Positions 18,377 to 27,150 of a stretch of 64,000 nt of DNA are shown one piece after another (position 1 is the first letter of the stretch; each line of letters opens with the position of its first letter). Source of the stretch: Bacillus sp. FJAT-29937 (lineage in GTDB: Bacteria; Bacillota; Bacilli; Bacillales; Cytobacillaceae); contig NZ_LMAS01000002.1 in assembly GCF_001509555.1 (NCBI RefSeq), positions 476,285 to 540,284 of the forward strand. The letters are read 5' to 3'. Made by a program: the position numbers and the translations under genes. The notes under the pieces are model-generated. The model searched no databases. It was not told the DNA's origin and saw only the letters and a list, made by a program, of their open reading frames with translations.

Positions 18377-19534
18377 TTATTTTTCTAAAGTGAAGTCTCC
18401 ATTTTCTACTTTCATAACATGGTAGTTCGATTGATTTAGAGAGTTTTGGTCATTGAATTCAATCACTTGGCCAATGCCTTCAAAGCCTTTCGTTTCTTTT
18501 AGTGCTTTTCTTACGTCTTCACTATTTGTTGAGTCTGCTCTCTTTAATGCATCAGCTAATAGATTCATCCCGTTATAAGATAAAGCAGAGAATGGACCAG
18601 GTGATAAGTCGTTGTACTTACTCTTATATTCTTTAACAAACTCATCGGCACCAGGAATAAAGTTCGCCGTAGGAGTAGCTGTTACTAATAAACCGTCTGC
18701 ATTATCAGCTCCGGCGATATCGATAATATCTGGTGAATAACTGCCATCTCCAACCATGAAAAATCCGGAAACGCCTTTTTCCTTAAATTGCTTGAGCATT
18801 AGGCCGCCAGCTGCATAATAGCCGGTAAAAAAAGTACCATCAGGGTTTAGTGATTTTAGTTTAGTCATTAATGAGCCGAAGTCTTTTTCTTCAGGATTAA
18901 TTGCTTCGAAGCCAACGACTTTACCGCCATTTCCTTCAACAGATTTCTGAGCAAAATCAGCTAAGTTTTTTGCGTAAGCTGAGTTATCATGAATGATGAC
19001 AACGTTATTAGCGCCTTTGTCCTTGAAATAGTCAGCTCCTGTTTGAGCTTGGTCAGGAACTAAACCATTAATTAGAAATAGTCCCTCATAGCCTTGTGCT
19101 GGTAATTCTGATGAATTAGCTGCAGCAACAATCATAGGGATTTTAGCGTTATGGAAAACACCTGATGCTGGCAATGTAGATCCAGAACAATAGCCTCCAA
19201 CAACTGCAGTTACTTTCATGGAAACAAGCTTATTAGCAGCTGTTGTAGCCATTTGAGGATCACAAGCATCGTCAGCCACTTCAAGCTTTAATTTTTTTCC
19301 ATTCACTCCGCCGTCATTATTTATTTTCTCGGCAGCCATTTGCATAGCGTTTAACATGTCTTTCCCGTCAGTGGCATTATTTCCTGTTACCGGCAGGAGA
19401 ACCCCAACCAAAATTTCTTCGGAATCGCTTTTTCCACCGCCAGAACTGCCCTCACTTGAACAGGCACTTAGGAAAATAGAGAAGATGAGCAATAGACCGA
19501 TTGTTATAATGGAATACTTTTTCAAATGAAACAC
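18377..19534 (-). CDS. livK: Branched-chain amino-acid-type ABC transporter binding lipoprotein
   Basis: A 385-aa periplasmic-binding-protein type I lipoprotein: hydrophobic leader ending FLSACSSEG (lipobox Cys25), then VGVLLPVTGNNATDGKDMLNAMQMA and VVGGYCSGSTLPASGVF, as in LivJ/LivK-like proteins. It leads the liv operon. No sigma-54 element was found upstream, so this transporter is probably controlled separately from the peptide genes that surround it. Ligand specificity cannot be told from sequence. Confidence 0.9.
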   Translation of the reverse strand: MFHLKKYSIITIGLLLIFSIFLSACSSEGSSGGGKSDSEEILVGVLLPVTGNNATDGKDMLNAMQMAAEKINNDGGVNGKKLKLEVADDACDPQMATTAANKLVSMKVTAVVGGYCSGSTLPASGVFHNAKIPMIVAAANSSELPAQGYEGLFLINGLVPDQAQTGADYFKDKGANNVVIIHDNSAYAKNLADFAQKSVEGNGGKVVGFEAINPEEKDFGSLMTKLKSLNPDGTFFTGYYAAGGLMLKQFKEKGVSGFFMVGDGSYSPDIIDIAGADNADGLLVTATPTANFIPGADEFVKEYKSKYNDLSPGPFSALSYNGMNLLADALKRADSTNSEDVRKALKETKGFEGIGQVIEFNDQNSLNQSNYHVMKVENGDFTLEK

Positions 19535-19952
19535 CCCTTTTATTTTTTTGCTTTTCCTACTAATTTTTGGCTAATGATTTTATAAAAAAGGATAGGATCG
19601 TACTTTCACCTCCTTAAAAATAGTTTCTTTACTTCAAAGAAAAGGGAAAGCTTACTGCTCGTTTGTGTGAGGAGTGCTAAGATGTTAAATGATTTAGCCC
19701 TTTTTTCACTATCGCGATGATGTGTGTGAGGAATTGTGAATGATAGAAAAATAGTGTATGTCTGAAAGTGTATAATATTCGGAAAATAATTACTAGTATA
19801 AATTTTGTTGAAGTGTGACTTTCTTATTACTTCTGAATCGTTTTATGCCATTGGGTTTGTCAAAGATTATGGACACTTTATAGGTAATTAGTGATAAAAT
19901 TTTACTTTTTATACTCTGTTGTCAAATAATTCAGACATTCATTGGCGGAATG

Positions 19953-19970
19953 TGTAAAAAAAAATTTACA
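19953..19970. promoter_or_regulatory. Candidate enhancer (UAS) of the pepF operon
   Basis: TGTAAAAAAAAATTTACA is a TGTA-N10-TACA palindrome about 118 bp upstream of the -24 element at 20088, the usual distance range for a sigma-54 activator site. Confidence 0.55.
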
Positions 19971-20087
19971 ATCAAATTTTACAAAAATTTTATTTTAAAA
20001 AGTGATATTGATTGTTTAATATTCTGAAGTTTTTAATTTGCCACGTATGCTGCCGATCCTTATTAATAAACAATTGAAATTAGATAT

Positions 20088-20103
20088 TGGCATACATTTT
20101 GCA
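20088..20103 (+). promoter_or_regulatory. Sigma-54 (-24/-12) promoter of pepF
   Basis: TGGCAT-ACATT-TTGCA keeps the invariant GG and GC 12 nt apart. It lies about 110 nt before the ATG at 20213, giving an untranslated leader of about 95 nt. Confidence 0.78.
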
Positions 20104-20212
20104 TTAGTATTAGTCGAAGTACAAAGCTCTAAAATTCAAAAAGAAAGGGAGGCATATTAAAAATAATAGATGTGAAAAACATATCCTAATAATTTAAAAG
20201 GAGAGTATTAAC

Positions 20213-22036
20213 ATGAGTCAAATAACTCGTAAGGATGTTCCAGAAGAAAAGTCTTGGAATCTTGCTGATATTTTCAGTTCTGATGAGGAATGGGAGCGTT
20301 CCTACTCAGTACTTGACAAAGACTTTGATGAAATACTAAAAGAATCGATTTCTTTAAATGATGCAAAAGAAACAGTTGAATTAATAAAAAGGTATGAGCA
20401 ATTACTAGGTGCATTAGATCGTACCTCATGTTATGCAATGTATAAATACTCTGAAGATGAATCAGATTCTTTAAATCAAAATATGATGGGGCGTTCGCAA
20501 ATCCTTGTTGGGAAAGGCAATAATGTCACAATGAAAGTTGTGAATGCTTTATTACATATTCCGAAAGAGAAGCTTGATCAATATATTATTGAAGAAGTAG
20601 AACTGCTTTCATTTAAGAGATTTTTAGAAAGGATCGAGGAAAAGCGGAAACATTCTTTGACACCAGAAATGGAAGAAGCATTAGCTTCCCTATCTCAAAC
20701 ATTTAAAACACCAGAATCCCTATTTCTTACTGTAACATCTTCAGATATAAAATTTGCCCCAGCCACTGACAGAAATGGGAAAGAGGTTCCTGTTTCCATT
20801 CATATGTACTTTACTCAAATAGAAACATCTCCAGACACTATTTTACGAAGAAATGCCTATCAATCGTTATCAGATGGATTAAAGAAATACCAGCATGGTC
20901 TGGCAAAAACATTAGCCGCCGAAATAAATAAAAATGTAGCACTGGCTAAGTTAAGAGGGTTCCGGTCGGCGATAGATATGCTGCTTCAATATTCATCGCC
21001 TGGAACACAAATTTACTCAGCCGATGGAATTTCATCCGAATTTTTTGAAAGTATATTAGATACTTTTCGCACTGAACTTTCACCGCATATGCAAAGATAT
21101 GCTAAATTGAGAAAACGTCAACTCGGATTAGATCAATTAATGTTTTCCGATGTGAAGGCACCGTTAGATCCTGATTTTGACCCGCCAATTAGTTATCAGG
21201 AGGCCGGAGAGATCATTACTGCAGCAGTTGGTGTACTAGGACCAGAATATCAGGAGCATATGCAGCGTGTATTCACAGAAAGATGGGTATACAGGGGTGA
21301 CAATGTTGGCCGAAGAATGATTGCGTTTGGAGGCGGAGTCCATGGTGTTCATGGGTATTCCTTCTATCCTTGGGGAGGAAATCTATTCGATCTGATGCTT
21401 CTAAGCCATGAGCTAGGGCATACGATGCATTATTCGCTATCTGCAGAAAATCAACACTTTATTAACAATGCCCAATCATTATTATTTGCTGAAGCACCTT
21501 CAACCATGCATGAACATCTTGTTGTTGACTATTTGCGGGAAAATAGAGACGATCCGAGATTACATCGGTGGTTAAATATGTATTTAATGATGAGCTACCA
21601 TCATAATTGTGTCACACATGTTCTTGAAGCTGAGCTGCTGCGCAGACTTTATAAAATTGCGGAAAGCAGTGTGCCGTTAACAACTTCAATCATTAGTGAA
21701 ACGAAAGGAAAGATACTGTCTGAATTTTGGGGAGATACGGTGGAAATTGATGAGGGAGCAAAATTGACTTGGATGAGGCAGCCTCATTATTATATGGGAC
21801 TTTATCCATTCACATATTCTGTTGGAATATCGGCGTCAACGCTTGTTGCTCAGCGAATAAAGGCAGAAGGGCAAAGTGTTGGTGAACAATGGACAGAGGT
21901 TGTCAAAAAAGGCGGAAGTATGAATGGACTTGATCTATATAGAATGGCGGGACTAGATATGTCAACTACCGAGAACCTGAAGCTTGCCATTGCAAATATA
22001 GGAAGGATAGTTGATGAGTTGGAACAAAGCTTTTAA
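20213..22036 (+). CDS. pepF: Oligoendopeptidase F family metallopeptidase
   Basis: A 607-aa M3 family cytoplasmic zinc peptidase with the HELGH active-site motif at residues 399-403 (LLSHELGHTMHYSLS) and the downstream glutamate in FAEAPSTMHEHL. N-terminal start MSQITRKDVPEEKSWNLADIFSSDEEW is typical of PepF. It cuts peptides of roughly 7-17 residues into pieces that Xaa-Pro peptidases can finish. ATG 20213 has GGAGAG upstream. It shares a unit with the prolidase-like amidohydrolase at 22080. Confidence 0.92.
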   Translation: MSQITRKDVPEEKSWNLADIFSSDEEWERSYSVLDKDFDEILKESISLNDAKETVELIKRYEQLLGALDRTSCYAMYKYSEDESDSLNQNMMGRSQILVGKGNNVTMKVVNALLHIPKEKLDQYIIEEVELLSFKRFLERIEEKRKHSLTPEMEEALASLSQTFKTPESLFLTVTSSDIKFAPATDRNGKEVPVSIHMYFTQIETSPDTILRRNAYQSLSDGLKKYQHGLAKTLAAEINKNVALAKLRGFRSAIDMLLQYSSPGTQIYSADGISSEFFESILDTFRTELSPHMQRYAKLRKRQLGLDQLMFSDVKAPLDPDFDPPISYQEAGEIITAAVGVLGPEYQEHMQRVFTERWVYRGDNVGRRMIAFGGGVHGVHGYSFYPWGGNLFDLMLLSHELGHTMHYSLSAENQHFINNAQSLLFAEAPSTMHEHLVVDYLRENRDDPRLHRWLNMYLMMSYHHNCVTHVLEAELLRRLYKIAESSVPLTTSIISETKGKILSEFWGDTVEIDEGAKLTWMRQPHYYMGLYPFTYSVGISASTLVAQRIKAEGQSVGEQWTEVVKKGGSMNGLDLYRMAGLDMSTTENLKLAIANIGRIVDELEQSF

Positions 22037-22079
22037 GGGATCCTAGCAATCTTTCAATATCATACAATAGGAGGACAAT

Positions 22080-23279
22080 ATGGAATTCATTATAACAAAT
22101 GTAAAAATGCTGTATGGAGAAGAATTAAAAATGTTAGAAGATCATGCGCTTTTAATTAAGGATGGAACCATTGGACAAATAATGCCAAATTCCGAAATTC
22201 CAACTGATATACCCAAAATAGATGGGAAGGGAAACTACCTAATTCCAGGATTGATTGACTTGCACGTCCATATAATGTGGGACGGATCTATCAACCCAGT
22301 TCGTACAACAGAAACTGAAGGATATGAACAAATGTTAATCAGGGCGGTTTCGAATTGCCAACAATATATTCAAAATGGAATTACGACTGTAAGAGACATT
22401 GGTTCAATTGATGACATCGCTATTCATGTAGCAAAAGCAATTAAACGAGGGCTTATTCAGGGGCCGAATTTAATAGCCAGCGGCAAGACTTTAACGATGA
22501 CTGGAGGCCACGATCCATTTTGGGCAAGATTTGTTGACGGAAAAGAAGAAGCACTAAAAGGTGTTCGTGAACAAATATTTAAAGGTGCTGAGGTTATTAA
22601 AGTAAGTGCAACGGGCGGAGTATATGGCAGAACTGATGGTGAAGAAGTAGGAAATGCGGAACTTAGTATGGAGGAACAACAGGTTATTTGTCATGAAGCA
22701 CACAAGTTTGGTTTGAAAGTTGCTTCTCATGCAATTGGCAGGGAAGGTATTTACAACTCAATCCTAGCTGGAGTTGATACTATTGAACATGGCCATTATT
22801 TAGATGACGAATTAATTCATCTTATGGAAGAACGTAATGTTGCTTGGATCCCAACACTTTTTGTTTATAAACAGATAGCTACAGCAGAGGGTATACCCGA
22901 GTATGCCAGGGCAAAGGCTATTGAAATTGTCAATATTCATGCTAATGCCTTTCGGTCATATTTTAATAGAAATATTTTAATTGGGGCGGGTTCAGATGCA
23001 GGTTCACCTTGTACATCCCATAAAGCACTATTAAATGAATTATATACGATGTATGAGCTTGTACCAGACACAAAGCAAATACTTAAAACAGCCACAATAA
23101 ATGCTGGAAAAATATTAGATCGAAAGGTTGGGCAGATACAAGAGGGTTATAAAGCCGATTTAATCATTCTTAAAAATAACCCATTAATAGATTTAAAATA
23201 CCTTGAAGACATAATAAGTGTAGTTTACAAAGGAAATATACTCCATATAGAAAGTGAACAGTTCGTTGCTGCTCTTTAA
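22080..23279 (+). CDS. Amidohydrolase-superfamily peptidase, prolidase-like
   Basis: This 399-aa protein belongs to the imidazolonepropionase-related amidohydrolases that include Xaa-Pro dipeptidases. Metal-site motifs are LIDLHVH, KVSATGG (probable carboxylated Lys), ASHAIG, TIEHGHYLDD and GAGSDAGSP. It follows pepF by 43 nt with an AGGAGGAC ribosome site, so the two are co-expressed. In this setting hydrolysis of Xaa-Pro or Xaa-Hyp dipeptides is the best guess; the superfamily is broad and other N-acyl substrates are possible. Confidence 0.78.
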   Translation: MEFIITNVKMLYGEELKMLEDHALLIKDGTIGQIMPNSEIPTDIPKIDGKGNYLIPGLIDLHVHIMWDGSINPVRTTETEGYEQMLIRAVSNCQQYIQNGITTVRDIGSIDDIAIHVAKAIKRGLIQGPNLIASGKTLTMTGGHDPFWARFVDGKEEALKGVREQIFKGAEVIKVSATGGVYGRTDGEEVGNAELSMEEQQVICHEAHKFGLKVASHAIGREGIYNSILAGVDTIEHGHYLDDELIHLMEERNVAWIPTLFVYKQIATAEGIPEYARAKAIEIVNIHANAFRSYFNRNILIGAGSDAGSPCTSHKALLNELYTMYELVPDTKQILKTATINAGKILDRKVGQIQEGYKADLIILKNNPLIDLKYLEDIISVVYKGNILHIESEQFVAAL

Positions 23280-23348
23280 TAATTTCATATATAAAATAGT
23301 TAACATCTTTGGAATGATTCATACGTATAAAAAAGGTGAAATAATTTT

Positions 23349-23379
23349 GGGGATAGTATGCTCACTATCCCCTTTTTTT
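23349..23379. terminator. Terminator between converging operons
   Basis: GGGGATAGT (23349-23357) pairs with ACTATCCCC (23364-23372), followed by seven T. It ends the pepF unit, and may also serve the converging dehydrogenase unit although the T-run is on the plus side. Confidence 0.8.
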
Positions 23380-23381
23380 GA

Positions 23382-24626
23382 TTAGCTTATTTTTATATTT
23401 GAACTTTGAATAACATTGTTTGCATAAAGTCTTTCCCAAATTTCATACATTTCTTTTCTGCCTTTATCAATTTCTGGGTTAAATTGAATAGCCGCCTGTT
23501 CGCGGACAATATGGACATTTTGCACGGCTTGCTCCAGTTTTTCTTCAATGGCTGTACCGCCTTTACCAGCATGTTTAGCAATAGAAAAACCAGCGATTGT
23601 GCCTTGGGCCATGGCGATTTTTCCGCTTTCAATTCCAGTAATATTCCCAGCAACATAAAGACCTTCAAGCGGGGTTTCCATCGTTTCTGAATGATGGGGA
23701 ACATGGCCTCCAAGCTCAGGAATGTATTGGAATGGGCAGCCGGCAACAGCAGTAAGCTCTGCAAGTGGATATAAACCGCCTGCAATACAGACGAAATCGG
23801 CATCATATATAGTTTCCGTGCCAGGAATGATGTTTCCATACTCATCAGTATCAGCTGCTCGAACCCCTTCTACTTGTTCGGTTCCGATAATTTCTAAAGC
23901 AGCTTTTTTAAGTAGCAGAGGTGTCCCATTTACTTTTACCCCATTTTTAGGGAAAAATTTCATCCCCATTTTACGGAACCAATCATTTTTCATGAAACGA
24001 CTTCCCATTCGCAGTAGAGGGGATGGAGCAAGATGTGCTGCATTTAGCAGTGATTTCATAACTTCTTCTGGTTCTCCTGCTTTCCCGCTCAATGGGCCTT
24101 TTTCTGGAAGTATAATTCGATCTACATGAATACCGGCTAATTGTAATTCATTTAAAATGGCAAAGGCCAAAATATTAGCTCCTATAATGATCCCTTTCTT
24201 ACCTACTTGGACACGGTGAACGTTTGTCATGACTTGAGCTGCGCCAATGGACATAACGCCAGGAAGAGTCCAGCCTGGAAGAGGAATTGGGTACTCTGCA
24301 GCCCCAGTCGCTACTAGTACATGAGGAGCTGTCAAAGTACCAATGCTCGTATGTACATTCCATAATTCATCGTTCTTTTCCAAGTTGTAGACTGATACTC
24401 CGCATCGAATGTCGACTGCTAATTTTTTCGCTTCTTGATGAAGTCTCTCTGATTCCTTTATGCCGTTCCACCATTCGCCAGACGGTTCTTGGTGAAGCTG
24501 GCCTAGTAATCTGCCCCCGGGTTTCACAAATTCATCAATGACGGTTACCTTCAGACCTGAAGAAGCACTTGCAATGGCTCCAGCTAATCCAGCAGGCCCC
24601 GCTCCAATAATAATAACGTCCATCAT
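23382..24626 (-). CDS. D-hydroxyproline dehydrogenase-like subunit, FAD/NAD(P)-binding
   Basis: The 414-aa protein opens with a GAGPAG dinucleotide-binding motif and has a second one (GANILAFAILNELQ). It resembles the alpha subunit (HcnB-like) of multisubunit D-amino-acid/proline dehydrogenases. It overlaps the 2Fe-2S subunit by 4 nt. Together with the two small iron-sulfur proteins and the DadA-like oxidase at 27151 it would make a four-part membrane- or dye-linked enzyme that oxidises cis-4-hydroxy-D-proline. Substrate is inferred from the racemase, deaminase and dehydrogenase genes next door. Confidence 0.82.
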   Translation of the reverse strand: MMDVIIIGAGPAGLAGAIASASSGLKVTVIDEFVKPGGRLLGQLHQEPSGEWWNGIKESERLHQEAKKLAVDIRCGVSVYNLEKNDELWNVHTSIGTLTAPHVLVATGAAEYPIPLPGWTLPGVMSIGAAQVMTNVHRVQVGKKGIIIGANILAFAILNELQLAGIHVDRIILPEKGPLSGKAGEPEEVMKSLLNAAHLAPSPLLRMGSRFMKNDWFRKMGMKFFPKNGVKVNGTPLLLKKAALEIIGTEQVEGVRAADTDEYGNIIPGTETIYDADFVCIAGGLYPLAELTAVAGCPFQYIPELGGHVPHHSETMETPLEGLYVAGNITGIESGKIAMAQGTIAGFSIAKHAGKGGTAIEEKLEQAVQNVHIVREQAAIQFNPEIDKGRKEMYEIWERLYANNVIQSSNIKIS

Positions 24627-24955
24627 TGCTGCTCCACCATCTTTCTAACAATATTAGGAAGATGCTTTCCGCTTTCAACGACCATGTCTTTTTCAACAAC
24701 AGTTAGACAAGCTCTTACGTTTGCCTGATGATTAACTGTGACTCGGCATTCCATACAGTGGCCAATATTGCAGTAAAATCCCCGAGGTGTCCCGCAGTCC
24801 TCATGAACCCGCAGTTTTCGAATTCCATTTGCTAAAAGCGCAGCAGCAATCGTTTCATTTTCAAATGCTTCAATCGTTTTCCCATCAAATGTAAAGGGGA
24901 TGGCTTTTCTATCTTCTAATTTCCCTAAAATAGGGTGATTTATGATTCTAGTCAT
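24623..24955 (-). CDS. D-hydroxyproline dehydrogenase-like subunit, 2Fe-2S ferredoxin domain
   Basis: This 110-aa protein has a plant-type 2Fe-2S pattern: Cys54, Cys62, Cys67, Cys70 and Cys83 in CGTPRGFYCNIGHCMEC ... RACLT, the HcnA-like small subunit. ATG 24955 is preferred over the upstream GTG 24964 because AGGTG lies 7 nt before it. The start overlaps the end of the upstream BFD-like gene and its stop overlaps the FAD subunit, so the three are translationally coupled. Confidence 0.85.
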   Translation of the reverse strand: MTRIINHPILGKLEDRKAIPFTFDGKTIEAFENETIAAALLANGIRKLRVHEDCGTPRGFYCNIGHCMECRVTVNHQANVRACLTVVEKDMVVESGKHLPNIVRKMVEQQ

Positions 24956-25223
24956 TATTTTCACCTACTGTTCCAAATGTTACCGGACGAATCGGCGGCT
25001 GGTATTTTAATGGGATATCACCTTGAGAAATATTAGGAATGACATCTTCAATAATTCTATCTAAAGGAATTCTGCATGTGCGACCGCCGCAAAAACCCAT
25101 ACCTGCTCTTGTTCGCAATTTTAATTCCCTAGCTGTGCATTGATGTTCCTCTGCCGTGGAACGCAGATCGCCATAGGTAACTTCTTCACAGCGGCAGATT
25201 ACAATGGCCTCTTTGTTGTTCAT
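24948..25223 (-). CDS. D-hydroxyproline dehydrogenase-like subunit, BFD-type 2Fe-2S
   Basis: A 91-aa protein with the BFD-like cluster motif: Cys10-x-Cys12 (ICRCEEV) and Cys45/Cys50 (GFCGGRTC). Such domains carry a 2Fe-2S centre and are fused to, or accompany, HcnB-like subunits. It is first in a three-gene unit read from its own -24/-12 promoter at 25263-25278. Confidence 0.83.
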   Translation of the reverse strand: MNNKEAIVICRCEEVTYGDLRSTAEEHQCTARELKLRTRAGMGFCGGRTCRIPLDRIIEDVIPNISQGDIPLKYQPPIRPVTFGTVGENND

Positions 25224-25262
25224 TTGGAAACCTCCTCTATTTTCTAACTATAAAAAATACTA

Positions 25263-25278
25263 TGCAAAAATCGTACCA
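25263..25278 (-). promoter_or_regulatory. Sigma-54 (-24/-12) promoter of the dehydrogenase small unit
   Basis: On the minus strand: TGGTAC-GATTT-TTGCA, with GG and GC at the right spacing. It lies 40-55 nt before the start at 25223, in the 72-nt gap after the activator gene, so the dehydrogenase subunits can be induced without raising the activator. Confidence 0.72.
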
Positions 25279-25295
25279 AATTTAGAGGGAGGGCA

Positions 25296-26945
25296 TTAAC
25301 TAAGACCGAGACGCTTTAGTCTATTATATAAGGTAGCTCTCGTAATACCGAGTCTTTTGGCACATTCAAGTTTATTTCCATTAGCAATTTGAAGTGCTTT
25401 TTCTAGCACTCTTTTCTCATGCTGATCCATTTCTTCTTGCAGAGGAAGGATGGTATTGTCCATTTCAAAGGAATCACTTTGTTCAGTCATTGTATCTATA
25501 TGGTTATCTATTGGATGAGAATGAAAAGGCAAATATTCCTTTTTAATTGATCCATCTGTCGCAAAGACAACGAGGCGTTCAACAACATTCCGAAGCTCAC
25601 GAATATTTCCCGGCCAATCATAACGCAGCATTTCCTGCAAAACCTCTTGTGAGAACTGATGAATCGGTCTCTGATATAGAATCGAAAAATCGTTTAAAAA
25701 ATAATGAGTGAGTTCAATAATATCTTCCCGTCTTTCTCTTAAAGGGGGGATCTGCAAACTAACGACATTTAACCGGTAATACAGATCTTCGCGAAATTGC
25801 CCTTCGTTCATTAAATCTATTAAATTTCTATTTGTAGCGGCAATTACACGAAAATCTGTTTCAATTTCTTTTTCCCCGCCAACTCGATAAAATTTCCTCT
25901 CCTGCAGGACTCGAAGCAGTTTAACCTGCATTTCAAGCGGCAATTCGCCAATTTCATCCAGGAACAGTGTGCCGCCTTTTGCTAATTCAATTTTGCCTTT
26001 CTTACCTTTTTGATCAGCGCCAGAGAAAGCTCCGCGTTCATATCCAAAAAATTCACTTTCAAATAATGATGCAGGAATAGCACCACAGTTTATCGAAATA
26101 AATGGTGAATCAGCTCCTTCGCTCGATTCATGAATGGCTTTGGCGAACACTTCCTTGCCGACACCGCTTTCTCCCAGTATCAAAACAGTTGATTTAACGG
26201 AGCACACCTTTTTTGCCATTTGGACTGTTCGCTTAAGCGCAGTACTGCTTCCTTTAATTAAACTAAACGGGTCAACGGAATGTTTATATTTTGCAACCTC
26301 CTGTTCCAAACGATGAACTTCTGTTGACATATTGAATAATTTTTCGTTAAGGACGACCTGATTTGTTACATCTGTCTCCGACACAACTGCGCCAATGATT
26401 TGGTCATTAAAATATACCGGATTTGAATTAATTAGAACGAATAAATCCGATCGGGGCTGATGATGCTGACGGGAAATTCTTTTTCCCATATGTAATGACT
26501 GCAGAATTTCAAGGTCCTTATGCTCGAAGAAATTAGTAATGGGCTGTCCTAAAATCTCCCTTTCTTTCACTGAAAAGATTTTTTCGGCCCCTTCAGTCCA
26601 TGTACATACACGCTCTTGTGCATCGACTACCGTGACAGAGGCATCCATTGTTCTCGTAACAGTTTCATAGAAAGCTTTTAGTTGATTGTAAGAATTATTG
26701 AGGAAATAAATAATTTCGGCCGCGGTTATATAGCCAATTGGCTGTTTATCACAATCTAAAACAACGACTGTTGATACTTGAGAATCCGCTGGTACTAAAG
26801 CTTCAAATGAATCATTGATACTGACTGCCGTACTGCGGGCTTCATCAACGGAATACTCACCAGCTCTTTCAAAAATATTTTCGCAAGCTATTAATTGAAT
26901 TAAATTATTTTCGATCATTTTTTTTATCGGTGGTAATGAAAACAT
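25296..26945 (-). CDS. Sigma-54-dependent activator, CBS/PAS-AAA+-Fis type (likely regulator of proline/hydroxyproline use)
   Basis: A 549-aa enhancer-binding protein. The N-terminal ~100 residues look CBS-like (VVVLDCDKQPIGYITAAEI), then a PAS domain (~120-230), the AAA+ domain with Walker A GESGVGKE, the sigma-54 contact loop GAFSGA (a GAFTGA variant) and Walker [14 protein letters not shown], and a C-terminal Fis helix-turn-helix (CAKRLGITRATLYNRLKRLG). The open frame extends to 27203 but that part overlaps the next gene; ATG 26945 has GGAGGGGAA directly upstream. Its position amid six -24/-12 promoters makes it the obvious regulator of the region, much as PrdR is for proline reductase genes. 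Confidence 0.88.
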   Translation of the reverse strand: MFSLPPIKKMIENNLIQLIACENIFERAGEYSVDEARSTAVSINDSFEALVPADSQVSTVVVLDCDKQPIGYITAAEIIYFLNNSYNQLKAFYETVTRTMDASVTVVDAQERVCTWTEGAEKIFSVKEREILGQPITNFFEHKDLEILQSLHMGKRISRQHHQPRSDLFVLINSNPVYFNDQIIGAVVSETDVTNQVVLNEKLFNMSTEVHRLEQEVAKYKHSVDPFSLIKGSSTALKRTVQMAKKVCSVKSTVLILGESGVGKEVFAKAIHESSEGADSPFISINCGAIPASLFESEFFGYERGAFSGADQKGKKGKIELAKGGTLFLDEIGELPLEMQVKLLRVLQERKFYRVGGEKEIETDFRVIAATNRNLIDLMNEGQFREDLYYRLNVVSLQIPPLRERREDIIELTHYFLNDFSILYQRPIHQFSQEVLQEMLRYDWPGNIRELRNVVERLVVFATDGSIKKEYLPFHSHPIDNHIDTMTEQSDSFEMDNTILPLQEEMDQHEKRVLEKALQIANGNKLECAKRLGITRATLYNRLKRLGLS

Positions 26946-26962
26946 AATTTCCCCTCCAAACG

Positions 26963-26999
26963 TGTAAAAAAATATACACACTGTAAAAAATATTATACA
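26963..26999. promoter_or_regulatory. Two adjacent palindromes, candidate activator-binding sites
   Basis: GTGTAAAAAAATATACAC (26962-26979) and TGTAAAAAATATTATACA (26982-26999) lie side by side. They are about 95-130 bp upstream of the -24 element at 27094 and just 18 bp upstream of the activator's own start, so they could both activate the hydroxyproline operon and repress the activator gene. Confidence 0.6.
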
Positions 27000-27093
27000 T
27001 AAGTTTATCAAATTTTTTTGAAATTCAAAATAGGTTGATCCGGAATTTTTAAAAAACAGGTAGAGATTGTCGATTTTGTTAATATAAGCTTTT

Positions 27094-27109
27094 TGGCACG
27101 TTACTTGCA
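27094..27109 (+). promoter_or_regulatory. Sigma-54 (-24/-12) promoter of the hydroxyproline operon
   Basis: TGGCAC-GTTAC-TTGCA is an exact consensus match, 41 nt before the GTG start at 27151. Confidence 0.88.
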
Positions 27110-27150
27110 ATAGAAAAGTAAAGGCAACTAAGCGAAGGGAGATTGAGTAT

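Larger units (their letters stand above)
19535..20212. promoter_or_regulatory. 678-nt divergent intergenic region (livK / pepF)
   Basis: The region holds a palindrome at 19953-19970 and a -24/-12 promoter at 20088-20103 for the pepF side. The rest is AT-rich and non-coding. No clear housekeeping promoter for livK could be fixed. Confidence 0.6.

Noticed and set aside
23393..23845. 150-codon frame on the same strand as the FAD subunit
   Set aside because: It is a shifted-frame shadow wholly inside a well-supported gene.
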